Shown in pieces: positions 54,444-62,396 of a stretch of DNA of 64,000 nucleotides (its first letter is position 1; each line of letters begins with the position of its first letter). Under the pieces are notes generated by a model. The model was not told where the DNA came from, searched no databases, and saw only the letters and a program-made list of their open reading frames with translations. This stretch comes from Mesoterricola sediminis. GTDB lineage: Bacteria; Acidobacteriota; Holophagae; Holophagales; Holophagaceae. The DNA is taken from assembly GCF_030295425.1 (NCBI RefSeq), contig NZ_AP027081.1:1984001-2048000 (forward strand), in the 5' to 3' direction. Made by a program: the position numbers and the translations under genes.

Positions 54444-56366
54444 TCACTCGATGTAGCGGCCCCTTTCCGTGTAGTGGGTGTGCAGCAGCTCGTGGCTGCG
54501 GTGGCCGCAGGGGCCCTCGGTGAGGAACTCCTCGTAGATCCGGAGGACGTCGGGATTCTCGTGGCTCTTCCGCACCTCGTAGGCGGCGTCCTCGGCGTAG
54601 ATGGCGTGGGCGCGCGCCTTCCGGATCTCCGGGGAGGTGGGGATGGGCTGGCCGCCGCCGCCGATGCAGCCGCCGGGGCAGCCCATGAACTCGATGAAGT
54701 GGCATTGGCTGAAGACGCCGCCGGCCTTGATGTCCTCCATCACCTTCCGGGCGTTGGCCGTGCCGTGGGCGACGGCCACCTTGAGGGTGGCGCCCCGGAG
54801 GAAGTTCCAGTCCTGGAACAGCCCGGCCAGGATGGGCGGCACCGGGCCGACCTCCGGGATGGGGAGCTCGGCGTACTTGACGCCCTCGAAACCGCGCACG
54901 GGCTTGATGTCCGCGTTCTCGAAGAGGGTCTCGACCTTGAGGCCGGTCACCACCTCGATGACGGTGCGGAGGGCGGCCTCCATCACGCCGCCCGTGGCCC
55001 CGAAGATGACGCCCGACCCGGTGGCGGTGCCGAAGGGCGCGTCGAAGCCGGACCTGGGCAGGCGCGGGAGGTCGAGGCCCGTCTCGCTGATCATCTTGGC
55101 CAGCTCGCGGGTGGTGAGGCCGTAGTCCACGTCCTTGAAGCCGGAGTCGTCCATCTCGGGCCGGTTGCACTCGAACTTCTTGGCCGAGCAGGGCATGAGG
55201 GCCACGGTGACGATGTCGGCGGGGTCGATGCCGTGCTTCCGGGCATAGTAGGTCTTGATGACGGCCCCGAACATCTGCTGGGGACTCTTCGCGGTGCTCA
55301 GGTTGGGGATGTACTCGGGGTAGAAGTGCTCCAGGTACTTCACCCATCCCGGCGAGCAGCTGGTGAACTGCGGGAAGGCGGCCTCGCCGCCGTCGGCCAG
55401 GGCGGTCTTGAGGCGGAGCAGGAGCTCGGTGCCCTCCTCGAGGATCGTCAGGTCGGCGGTGAAGTTGGTGTCGAAGACCCGGTCGAACCCGCACATGCGG
55501 AGGGCGGTGTTCAGCTCGAAGGTCATGGGCGTTCCGGGCTCGCACCCGAAGCATTCGCCGATGGCGGCGCGGGGGCTGGGCGCGGTCTGGATCACCACGT
55601 GCTTCTTCGGGTCGTGGATGGCCTCCCAGACCTCGTCGGTGGGATCGTTGGCGCGGAGGGCGCCCGTGGGGCAGCGGTTGATGCACTGGCCGCAGTTGAT
55701 GCAGACGACGGAACCCAGGGGCTTCTCCATGAAGGAGGCGATGTGGGCCTTGTCGGAGCGGCCCAGCACCTCGATGGTGCCGACTTCCTGGAGGTCGATG
55801 CAGGTGCGGACGCAGCGCCGGCACATCACGCACTTGTTGTTGTCCCGGACCACCGAATAGGAGGAGAGGTCGATGTCCCACCGGGGCTTCTCGGGATGGC
55901 CGAAGCGGAAGAAGTCGACGCCGTATTCCTTGGAAAGGGCCTGGAGCTCGCAGTTGTTGTTCCGGCCGCAGGCGTAGCATTCGCCGTAGTGCTCGCTCAG
56001 GAGCAGGTCGACGATGTGCCGGCGGGCCATGCGCACCTTGCGGGTGTGGGTCCAGACCTTGAGCGGGCTGGTGACGGGGAAGGCGCAGGCGGCCTGGAGG
56101 GTGCGCATGCCCTCCACTTCCACCGAGCAGACCCGGCAGACCCCGGCCACGCAGAGATCGGGGTGGTGGCAGAGGGTGGGGATCTTGATGCCGATGCGCC
56201 GGGCGGCCTCGAGGATCGTGGTGCCCAGGGGCACCTTGAGCTCCTGCCCGTCGATGGAGAGGGAGACGGAACCACCGATGGCGGTGGCGCTGGCGGGGAC
56301 GGCGGGGACCGAAGCCTGCTGGCTCACGGGGGCCCGGCGGGACATTTCGCTGGAGGGAACGGTCAT
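54444..56366 (-). CDS. hydA: [FeFe]-hydrogenase catalytic subunit
   Basis: 640 residues. Layout: NuoG-type [2Fe-2S] domain (C66, C77, C80, C94), His-Cys cluster (H126, C130, C133, C139), two [4Fe-4S] motifs (about 179-194 and 222-232), H-cluster domain (about 250-600) and a small-subunit tail. H-cluster motifs are L1 TSCSPGW (335-341; second Cys of the usual TSCCPxW is Ser), L2 MPCSAKKFE (391-399) and L3 EFMGCPGGCIGGGGQP (559-574) with C563 and C567. It takes or gives electrons through NuoF/NuoE-like partners. GGAG is 8 bases before the ATG. It is the last gene of the operon. Confidence 0.95.
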   Translation of the reverse strand: MTVPSSEMSRRAPVSQQASVPAVPASATAIGGSVSLSIDGQELKVPLGTTILEAARRIGIKIPTLCHHPDLCVAGVCRVCSVEVEGMRTLQAACAFPVTSPLKVWTHTRKVRMARRHIVDLLLSEHYGECYACGRNNNCELQALSKEYGVDFFRFGHPEKPRWDIDLSSYSVVRDNNKCVMCRRCVRTCIDLQEVGTIEVLGRSDKAHIASFMEKPLGSVVCINCGQCINRCPTGALRANDPTDEVWEAIHDPKKHVVIQTAPSPRAAIGECFGCEPGTPMTFELNTALRMCGFDRVFDTNFTADLTILEEGTELLLRLKTALADGGEAAFPQFTSCSPGWVKYLEHFYPEYIPNLSTAKSPQQMFGAVIKTYYARKHGIDPADIVTVALMPCSAKKFECNRPEMDDSGFKDVDYGLTTRELAKMISETGLDLPRLPRSGFDAPFGTATGSGVIFGATGGVMEAALRTVIEVVTGLKVETLFENADIKPVRGFEGVKYAELPIPEVGPVPPILAGLFQDWNFLRGATLKVAVAHGTANARKVMEDIKAGGVFSQCHFIEFMGCPGGCIGGGGQPIPTSPEIRKARAHAIYAEDAAYEVRKSHENPDVLRIYEEFLTEGPCGHRSHELLHTHYTERGRYIE

Positions 56367-56382
56367 GGCGTCAGCTCCGGAT

Positions 56383-57558
56383 TCAGGCGTGGGAGGGGAT
56401 CCGGCCCATGATCTCGTCGCGGAAATGCTCCACGACCGAGAGGAAGGCGTTGGGGCTGCTCTGGCCCAGGCCGCACTTGGAGGCGACCTGCATGGTCTCT
56501 CCGAGCTGGCAGAGCTCCCTCAGGTAGGCCATGCTGCACGTGCCGGCCCGCAGCTTCTCCAGCCCCTCGAGGAGCTTGGCGTTGCCCAGGCGGCAGGGCG
56601 TGCACTGCCCGCAGGATTCGTCCACGAAGAACTCCAGGAAGTTGTGGAGCACCTCGAGCATGTCGCGGTGGGGCCCGAAGACGATGACCGAGCCGCCGGT
56701 GGGGATGTCCTCGAAGGCGATCGTCCGCCCGAAGTCCTTGGCGGGCACGCACTGGCCCGAGGCCCCGCCGATCTGGCAGGCCTTGGCCCCTTCGCCGCCC
56801 ACCTCCTTCAGGAGGTCCGAGACGCTGATGCCCAGGGGGAACTCGTACACGCCGGGGCGGGCGCAGTCGCCCGAGACGCTGAAGATCTTGATGCCCGTGG
56901 ACCGTTCGGTCCCCACGCGGCGGAACCAGTCCGCCCCGTTGCCCAGGATGCAGGCCGTCCAGGCCAGGGTCTCCACGTTGTTGACCACCGTCGGGCAGTC
57001 CAGGAAGCCGGTGTTGACGGGGAAGGGGGGGCGGTTGCGGGGCTCGCCCCGGAAGCCCTCCAGGGCCTCGATGAGGGCGGTCTCCTCGCCGCAGATGTAG
57101 GCGCCGGCCCCCATGAAGATGCGGATGTCGAAGTCCAGGGGGGAGCCGAGGACCCCCTTCCCGAGCAGGCCCGCCTCGCGGCGCCGGGCCAGGACCGCCT
57201 CCAGGTGGCCACGGAGGTACGTGTACTCCCCGCGCAGGAAGAGGACGCCTTCCTTCGCGCCGATGGCGCGGGCGGCGATGGTCATGCCCTCGAAGACGAG
57301 GTCGGCGTGCTCCTGGAGGATGACCCGGTCCTTGAAGGTCCCGGGCTCGCCCTCGTCGGCGTTGCAGATCACGAACTTCCGGTCGCCCCGGGCGGCGGCG
57401 GCGAAGTTCCATTTCACGCCGGTGGGGAAGCCGGCGCCGCCCCGGCCCTTGAGGCCCGAATCGGAGACGGCCTTGATGATGGCGGTGCGCTCGCAGGCCA
57501 GGGCGGCCTTGAGCCCCGCTTCCGGGAGCTGGGAGGCGTAGGTGGACAGGGGGCTCAT
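56383..57558 (-). CDS. hydB: NuoF-like NAD(H)-binding hydrogenase subunit
   Basis: 391 residues covering only the NuoF core: FMN/NADH sites GRGGAGFPTGVKW, NADEGEPGTFKDR and GAGAYICGEETALIEALEG, then the N3-type cluster Cys residues in ESCGQCTPCRLG and KCGLG. It lacks the N-terminal [2Fe-2S] domain and C-terminal ferredoxin extension of the bifurcating T. maritima HydB, which makes a simpler NADH-linked enzyme likely. It overlaps the NuoE-like gene by 4 bp and precedes hydA by 16 bp. Confidence 0.92.
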   Translation of the reverse strand: MSPLSTYASQLPEAGLKAALACERTAIIKAVSDSGLKGRGGAGFPTGVKWNFAAAARGDRKFVICNADEGEPGTFKDRVILQEHADLVFEGMTIAARAIGAKEGVLFLRGEYTYLRGHLEAVLARRREAGLLGKGVLGSPLDFDIRIFMGAGAYICGEETALIEALEGFRGEPRNRPPFPVNTGFLDCPTVVNNVETLAWTACILGNGADWFRRVGTERSTGIKIFSVSGDCARPGVYEFPLGISVSDLLKEVGGEGAKACQIGGASGQCVPAKDFGRTIAFEDIPTGGSVIVFGPHRDMLEVLHNFLEFFVDESCGQCTPCRLGNAKLLEGLEKLRAGTCSMAYLRELCQLGETMQVASKCGLGQSSPNAFLSVVEHFRDEIMGRIPSHA

Positions 57559-58076
57559 CGGATCACCACTTCCTTGGATTCCTTGGCGTGGACGCCGAAG
57601 ACCCGGCGGCAGGCCTCGAGGATCTCGTGGACCTTCTCGGGGGTGACGCGGGTGTAGACCTGGTCGTTGACGAGGAGGGCGGGGCCCTGGTCGCACATGC
57701 CCATGCAGTTGGCCCACTCCAGGGTGAACTTGCCGTCCGCCGTCGTCTGGCCGAAGGTGATGCCCAGGTCGTTCTCCAGCTGCCGGCTGACCCGGCGCTT
57801 GCCCTGCATGTCGCAGGAGATGGTGCGGCAGAGCCGGATGACGAACCGGCCCTGGCGGCCGCTGCCCAGGAAGGCGTAGAAGGAGGCCACGCTGTTGACC
57901 TCCACGGGGTGGATGCCCAGGTGGTCCGCGATCACCTGGAGGGCGAAGGCGTCGAGGGTGTGGTACTTCCGCTTCACCTCCAGGAGGATGGGGATCAGGG
58001 AGGTGCGGTCCCGCCCCAGGCGGTCCGCGAGCGCGTCCACCTCCTGGCCCAGCCGGTGGCGTTCGGTCATGAGCAT
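57555..58076 (-). CDS. hydC: NuoE-like [2Fe-2S] hydrogenase subunit
   Basis: 173 residues: N-terminal helical bundle (about 5-80, with ALQVIADHLGIHPVEVNSVASFYAF) and a thioredoxin-like [2Fe-2S] domain with IRLCRTISCDMQGK and WANCMGMCDQGPA, giving four Cys. It shuttles electrons between NuoF-like FMN and the catalytic subunit. Starts 9 bp downstream of the receiver gene; overlaps hydB (ATGA). Confidence 0.93.
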   Translation of the reverse strand: MLMTERHRLGQEVDALADRLGRDRTSLIPILLEVKRKYHTLDAFALQVIADHLGIHPVEVNSVASFYAFLGSGRQGRFVIRLCRTISCDMQGKRRVSRQLENDLGITFGQTTADGKFTLEWANCMGMCDQGPALLVNDQVYTRVTPEKVHEILEACRRVFGVHAKESKEVVIR

Positions 58077-58085
58077 GGGATCCTC

Positions 58086-58475
58086 CTATCGACCAGGCGT
58101 GGATGGAGCGGCGAGGAGGCGCGCGACCTTGGCGACCAGCTCGGCCGGTTCGACGGGCTTGGCGGTGAAGTCGTCCACCGGGACCATCTCGTCGTCCTTG
58201 CCGAAGGCCAGGCCGGAGGCCGTGGCCACCGACGTGAGCATGAGGATGGGCAGCGTGTGACCCGCCCGCCGGAGGTCCTGGGCCATGCGGAAGCCGTCGT
58301 CGGGCTGCTCCATCATCACGTCCAGGATCAAGAGATCGGGCTTGAAGGTCGCCATGGCCTCCATGCCTTCCGGCCTGCTGTACGCCGCGCCGACCGTGTG
58401 GCCCTCCTTCTCGAGGAAAAGGGTGCCGGCCTCCACGATATCCGGGTCGTCGTCCACGATGAGGATGCGCGCCAT
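58086..58475 (-). CDS. Response regulator receiver protein at the head of the hydrogenase operon
   Basis: 129 residues, single receiver domain: ARILIVDDDPDIVEAG, phosphoacceptor in LLILDVMMEQPDDG and conserved Lys in DDFTAKPVEPAELV. An extra loop (TASGLAFGKDDEM) is inserted before the Lys strand. No output domain. Being first gene of the receiver-hydC-hydB-hydA unit, it implies a two-component input to hydrogenase assembly or activity; the cognate kinase is not here. Confidence 0.88.
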   Translation of the reverse strand: MARILIVDDDPDIVEAGTLFLEKEGHTVGAAYSRPEGMEAMATFKPDLLILDVMMEQPDDGFRMAQDLRRAGHTLPILMLTSVATASGLAFGKDDEMVPVDDFTAKPVEPAELVAKVARLLAAPSTPGR

Positions 58476-58595
58476 GGGTCACTCCCTTGCCGGCCAAGCC
58501 GGGAACGGTGGATACGCGGGTGGGGGGGATGCGCCCAAAGTCTAGGGCCGGCTCCAGGGGCTGTCGATCAAAAATGCGCGAATGGCGCGCCGCGC

Positions 58596-58617
58596 CTTCG
58601 TTCTTTTTGTAACGAAG
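58596..58617. promoter_or_regulatory. Inverted repeat upstream of the hydrogenase operon
   Basis: CTTCGTT and AACGAAG form perfect 7-bp arms with an 8-base spacer, about 120 bp before the receiver gene of the hydrogenase operon. The inner 16 bases (58599-58614, CGTTCTTTTTGTAACG) closely resemble the complement of 62919-62935 in front of rex. It may be a shared regulatory site. Confidence 0.45.
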
Positions 58618-58727
58618 CCGGGCCGCCGAACGGAGCGGCCGCGATCCGAGGCCCAGAGCCCCCATCCGATGCGCGGAACCGTTTCCGCTGATCCGATCGG
58701 CCTGTACGCGGGTGGGTTCAGAGGCGG

Positions 58728-58793
58728 TTCAAGGTGAGCAACGATCCAGGTTTCGAAGAGAAGCTGGTGGACATCGTAGCCCTTCATCTGGAT
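58728..58793 (+). pseudogene. IS630-family transposase fragment
   Basis: The 22 codons encode FKVSNDPGFEEKLVDIVALH, close to the FKxSNDPxFxEKxxDIVGLYL segment just before the catalytic Asp of IS630 transposases. Nothing of the gene remains on either side: the following bases merge into the dispersed repeat (GATCGAATCACC). This is a decayed remnant. A second piece, from the N-terminal helix-turn-helix region, lies at 60336-60488 on the other strand. Confidence 0.6.
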
Positions 58794-58814
58794 CGAATCA
58801 CCGGAACCGCCTAG
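58791..58814 (-). repeat. Part of a dispersed repeat unit split by the IS5-family element
   Basis: GATCGAATCACCGGAACCGC followed by CTAG matches the end of the dispersed unit (complement of GGCGGTTCCCGTGATTCGATC at 60755-60775). The rest of the unit resumes at 60108 on the far side of the IS. Removing 58815-60111 restores one continuous unit, which fixes the target duplication as CTAG. Confidence 0.8.
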
Positions 58815-58999
58815 GGTGTGTTCGTAATCTAGGATAGTAATGGCTAATACCCATCCGTGCCGGAGCATTGAGGAGCTGGAATAGTGAGTCTGTGCTGCAG
58901 TGCCTGATGGCGCCACGCATTCGCAGGATCCTATTGGAACGCGGAGGCGCGGAGGATCTCGCTGAGGCTCGCGGAGAAAGGATCAAGCCCTTGTATGTA

Positions 59000-59224
59000 T
59001 CACCCGCTTGATTCCACCGTCTTTGAAAGGCCACTGACGGAAATTGAGGAGCAGGCCGACCTCCATTCCGCCTTAGCCTCCACGACCACGAGGTCGTCTA
59101 CCAGCAAATCCAGCCGGTAGGCCCGCTCAACCACAAGCCCCCTCCACTCGATATCCAGGGGCAGGTTCCAGGAGCGCTTTCCTCCGCGACCCTCTGCGAG
59201 ATCCTCCGCGCCTCCGCGTTTCAT
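59000..59224 (-). pseudogene. GxxExxY fragment, further truncated
   Basis: Same ORF as at 18689-18988 through VVVEAKA, then a 58-bp deletion removes the KAVEKLMDAHFAQLNTQLRF region and shifts the frame, giving an unrelated tail of 74 residues in total. The deletion joins at short GCGG-type matches. It lies between the same inverted GC-rich repeats. Confidence 0.75.
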
Positions 59225-59262
59225 AGGATCAATGAGGATCCGGAACGCTTGTCACCCTCCGC

Positions 59263-60019
59263 TCATAGCCTCAGCCAGATCACGATGCAGGCCAAAGCCA
59301 CCTGGGCTGAGAAACTTCGCGCCGTTTTGTCGAACCTGGTGGCCAGCGCCCTGAACTGTTTGAGCTTGGCGAACCCATGCTCGATGGCATGGCGGGCCTT
59401 GTATAGGTGTGAGTCCCAGGCCGCCGGATTCTTGCGCCGGGGATGAGGTGGGATGACGGCTGTCGCACCCATGGCCTCGATCGCCTTCCTTACCGGGTTC
59501 CCATCGTAGGCCCGATCTCCGAACACGTACTCTGCCTGCCAACCGCACAGCAATCCTTCAGCAGACCGGCTTTCATGGGCTTGCCCCGGAGTGACCAGGA
59601 AATCCAAAGGATTACCGTGGGCATCGCAGATCAAATGGATCTTGGTCGAGCATCCACCCCGAGATCGTCCGAGCGCCTGGTTCCAGAGCCCCCCCCCTTT
59701 TGCCTGCTGAATGTTGATGAGCGCGAATGATGGTGCCATCCAGCATGACCCACTCCAGGTCGGCTTCCTTGCGCAGGAACTCCAGGATCCTTTGCCACAC
59801 GCCGCGCTTGGTCCAGGCCTCAAATCGCGTGTACACGCTTGTCCAAGGTCCAAATTCCTCCGGCAGGTCCCTCCACGGCGCCCCAGTCCTGTGCCTCCAC
59901 AGGATCGCCTCCACCATGGGACGGTTGGGGTGACGGGATCGCCCCATCCCTCCACGCTCTGGCGGAATGAGCGGTTCAAGCTTTGCCCACATGGCATCGG
60001 TCAGGAAACTTCTCGGCAT
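59263..60019 (-). pseudogene. IS5-family transposase of copy 2, frameshift run altered
   Basis: orfA (60019 to 59612) and orfB (59997 to 59263 as open frame; real part from about 59697) match copy 1 almost residue for residue. The frameshift run has nine G instead of seven (A4G9 on the coding strand, 59692-59704), so a -1 slip no longer joins orfA to orfB; a +1 or -2 slip or transcriptional slippage would be needed. All catalytic regions are otherwise intact. An extra-G sequencing error cannot be excluded. Confidence 0.7.
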
Positions 60020-60110
60020 CGTTACCCCAGGAAAATTCGTGGTGTACGAGCCTTTACGTATGAGTACAAGTTAACTATTTATCTAATCTATAGATTCCGA
60101 ACACAGCCTA

Positions 60111-60330
60111 GTTCCGATCCTTCGTGCTGGCAAGGGTGAGTAAAAATCCCGTACGCTGAGTGCGCCGAGAAGCCGAGTCACGCTGAGCCAGCTTCGCGAT
60201 CCACCGCGCCGACCAGGCCCTGGCCCGCTGGCGCGGGCCGCGATGCTGCGCATCGCCCGGCTGGGGGCTCCGGGCCTTCCGCATGCACGCCTGTGGGTGC
60301 CCTGCGCCCCCAGCCTTGGACGGGCCTGGG
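60111..60330 (-). repeat. Left arm of a long inverted repeat
   Basis: About 220 bp that pairs with 60521-60751 at roughly 95% identity, with one 12-base gap (near 60215) and scattered changes. The outer half is the dispersed repeat family (TTCCGATCCTTCGTGCTGGC); the inner half, ending CCTTGGACGGGCCTGGG, is specific to this locus. No convincing ORF. Confidence 0.85.
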
Positions 60331-60335
60331 CTCAG

Positions 60336-60488
60336 CCCCGAGGCCTTGGCCATGGTGGTCATCCGCACGATCTCGGCCTTGCGCTCCGCCGTGCGGGTGG
60401 CCTTTCGCCCCCGGCCCGGAGCAGCCTGGTCGATACCCTGGCATCCGGCCTCCAGGAACCGGTACCGTCGGACGGGGTTGTAACCCAC
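60336..60488 (-). pseudogene. IS630-family transposase remnant in the inverted-repeat loop
   Basis: Minus-strand codons give VGYNPVRRYRFLEAGCQGID, then QAAPGRGRKATRTAERKAEIVRM, matching the helix-turn-helix linker region of IS630 transposases (RRFLEEGLxGLxDxPRPGRK, followed by an Ile-Val helix). Only about 50 residues survive. The remnant fills the loop between the two arms of the long inverted repeat. Confidence 0.6.
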
Positions 60489-60520
60489 CTGGAGCTGGTC
60501 GAAGGTGGGCCGAACCTCCG

Positions 60521-60779
60521 ACCCAGGCCCGTCCAAGGCTGGGGGCGCAGGGCACCCACAGGCATGCATGCGGAAGGCCCGGAGCCCCCAGCCGGGCGAT
60601 GCGCAGCATCGCGGCCCGCGCCAGCGGGCCAGGGCCTGGGTGGTATGGGTCGGCGCGGTGGATCGCGAAGCTGGCTCAGCGTAACCCGGCGTCTCGGCGC
60701 ACTCGGCGTACGGGTTTTTTACTCACCCTCGCCAGCACGAAGGATCGGAACAAGGCGGTTCCCGTGATTCGATCTACCG
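60521..60779 (+). repeat. Right arm of the long inverted repeat plus dispersed unit
   Basis: 60521-60751 mirrors 60111-60330. From 60626 to 60779 the sequence is the full plus-orientation dispersed unit: GGCCTGGGTGGTATGGGTCG through CTCGGCGCACTCGGCGTACG and TACTCACCCTCGCCAGCACG to GTGATTCGATCTACC. It is the best preserved copy in the window. Confidence 0.85.
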
Positions 60780-60811
60780 ACACGAGCCCAGCTGGGTCAG
60801 GAGGCGATTGA

Positions 60812-60961
60812 GGGCCAAGGCCTGGGTGGCATGGGTCGGCGTGCTGAACCGCGAAGCTGGCTCAGCGTGACGCGGCGTCTCGGCGAACTCGGCGTACGGG
60901 TTTTTTACTCACCCTCGCCAGCACGAAGGATCGGGACCCGATCGTTCAGGTGATTCGATCC
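60812..60961 (+). repeat. Dispersed repeat unit, direct copy
   Basis: A 150-bp direct repeat of 60626-60779 at about 88-90% identity, 32 bp downstream of it, ending GTGATTCGATCC 7 bp before the hydG stop. The whole interval 60112-60968 therefore holds only repeats and a transposase remnant; no gene is supported. Confidence 0.85.
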
Positions 60962-60968
60962 AACGGCC

Positions 60969-62396
60969 CTAGAAACGGAGGTCGCGCTCGCCGGCGCGGA
61001 TGCGCTCCAGGTAGGCTTCGGCGGCGGTGCGCGCCTTGGGGTTGGGGATGGTGGCCAGCTCCTTGGCGATGATGGCCTCGCCCAGGCCGCGCAGCTCGGT
61101 GTCGCCGTAGTCCTCGATGTACTCCATGAGGGTGAGGAGGGCGTTGGGCTGGCAGACGTTGGCGATCTGGCCGCTCTTGGCGAGCTTCATGAACCGGTCG
61201 CCGGTGCGGCCTTCCCGGTAGCAGGCGGTGCAGTAGCTGGGGATGTAGCCGTCCCGCAGCAGGTCCTTGAGGACCTCGGTGGGGCTGCGGTGGTCGGCGG
61301 GCTCGAACTGGGGCACGGGCTCGGGCTCGCCCAGCTTGTGGGTCTGGGCGTAGCCGCCCACGCCGGTGCAGGAGCCGGCGCTGACCTGGGAGATGCCCAG
61401 GGCGATGACCTCCTCGCGGTAGCCCATGGGCTCGCGGGTGGAGAGGATCATGCCGGTGTAGGGCACGGCGAGGCGGAGCACGGCGACCACCTTCTTGAAG
61501 TCGTCGTCCCCGACCAGGTGCGGGAACTGGCTGGCGGTGACGCCGCTGGCGCTGCGGATGCGGGGCACGGACAGGGTGTGGGGGCCCACGCCCAGGGCCG
61601 CTTCCAGGTGCTCCCCGTGCATGAGCATGGCGACGGTGTCGTAGCGCCAGTCGTAGAGGCCGTAGAGCACGCCCAGACCGACGTCGTCGATGCCGGCCTT
61701 CATGGCGCGGTCGTGGGCCGTGGTGTGCCATTCGTAGTTGCGCTTGGGCCCGCCCCGGTGGACGGTCTGGTACGTGGGCTTGTGGTAGGTCTCCTGGAAG
61801 AGGATGTAGGTGCCGATGCCCGCGTCCTTCAGGCGCCGGTAGTCCTCCTCCGTGGTGGCGGCCACGTTCACGTTCACGCGGCGGATGGCGCCGTTGTCGA
61901 ACTTGAGGGAATAGATGGTGGAGATGCACTCCAGGACGTAGTCGAGGGGGCAGTTGACGGGATCCTCGCCGACCTCCAGGGCCAGGCGCTTGTGGCCGAG
62001 GCCTTCGAGGACGCGGACCTCCTCGGCCAGCTCCGCCTGGTCCAGGCGCCGGCGGGGCATGGGATTGCCGTGGTTGTAGCCGCAGTACGAGCACTGGTTG
62101 ACGCAGAAGTCGGAGAGGTAGAGGGGGGCGAACATGACGATCCGCCGGCCGTAGATGTGCTCCTTGACGTGGCGGGCCAGCCTGAAGACCTCCTCCAGCA
62201 CCTGCGGGTCCTGGACGTCCAGGAGCACGGCGGCCTCGCGGTGGGTGAGCCCCCCGAAGCCGGCCGCCTTGTCCAGGATCGCCCGCACCCGGGCGGGGTC
62301 CTGGGCCGCGGTCCGGGCCGCCTCCAGCGTCTCCAGGATCTCTCCGTCGTGGATGAAGATCGCGGGGTCCATGGATGAGGGGTCGTAGGCGGTCAT
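60969..62396 (-). CDS. hydG: [FeFe]-hydrogenase maturation radical SAM enzyme HydG
   Basis: 475 residues. HydG cleaves tyrosine to supply CO and CN ligands of the H-cluster. The radical SAM motif is FCVNQCSYCGYNH (C-x3-C-x2-C), and the C-terminal auxiliary cluster motif is YCTACYREGRTGDRF followed by a Cys in QIANVCQPNA. LALEVGEDP and ETYHKPTY are further HydG features. Start MTAYDPSSMDP overlaps the upstream TM1266-type gene by ATGA. HydE and HydF are not in the window. Confidence 0.96.
   Translation of the reverse strand: MTAYDPSSMDPAIFIHDGEILETLEAARTAAQDPARVRAILDKAAGFGGLTHREAAVLLDVQDPQVLEEVFRLARHVKEHIYGRRIVMFAPLYLSDFCVNQCSYCGYNHGNPMPRRRLDQAELAEEVRVLEGLGHKRLALEVGEDPVNCPLDYVLECISTIYSLKFDNGAIRRVNVNVAATTEEDYRRLKDAGIGTYILFQETYHKPTYQTVHRGGPKRNYEWHTTAHDRAMKAGIDDVGLGVLYGLYDWRYDTVAMLMHGEHLEAALGVGPHTLSVPRIRSASGVTASQFPHLVGDDDFKKVVAVLRLAVPYTGMILSTREPMGYREEVIALGISQVSAGSCTGVGGYAQTHKLGEPEPVPQFEPADHRSPTEVLKDLLRDGYIPSYCTACYREGRTGDRFMKLAKSGQIANVCQPNALLTLMEYIEDYGDTELRGLGEAIIAKELATIPNPKARTAAEAYLERIRAGERDLRF

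Larger units (their letters stand above)
58815..60107 (-). mobile_element. IS5-family (IS427-like) element, copy 2, with deleted passenger
   Basis: 1293 bp, same ends and cargo as copy 1 (17808-19156) but inverted, flanked by CTAG at 58811-58814 and 60108-60111. Compared with copy 1 it has a 58-bp deletion inside the GxxExxY fragment and two extra G in the frameshift run; these account exactly for the 56-bp length difference. A few substitutions are scattered elsewhere. It is inserted in a dispersed repeat. Confidence 0.9.

Noticed and set aside
58476-58727. A gene between the hydrogenase operon and the IS
   Set aside because: No frame with start, ribosome site and plausible composition is present; the stretch looks like promoter DNA plus decayed transposon sequence.
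17804-60111. A composite transposon made of the two IS5-family copies
   Set aside because: The interval is 42 kb of ordinary housekeeping genes with normal composition, and the second copy's flanks reconstruct a local repeat, so each copy inserted independently.
60243-60767. Open frames in the repeat zone on both strands
   Set aside because: They cross the inverted arms and read almost the same Pro/Arg-rich sequence on both strands because of the palindrome; only the IS630-like piece in the loop is recognisable.
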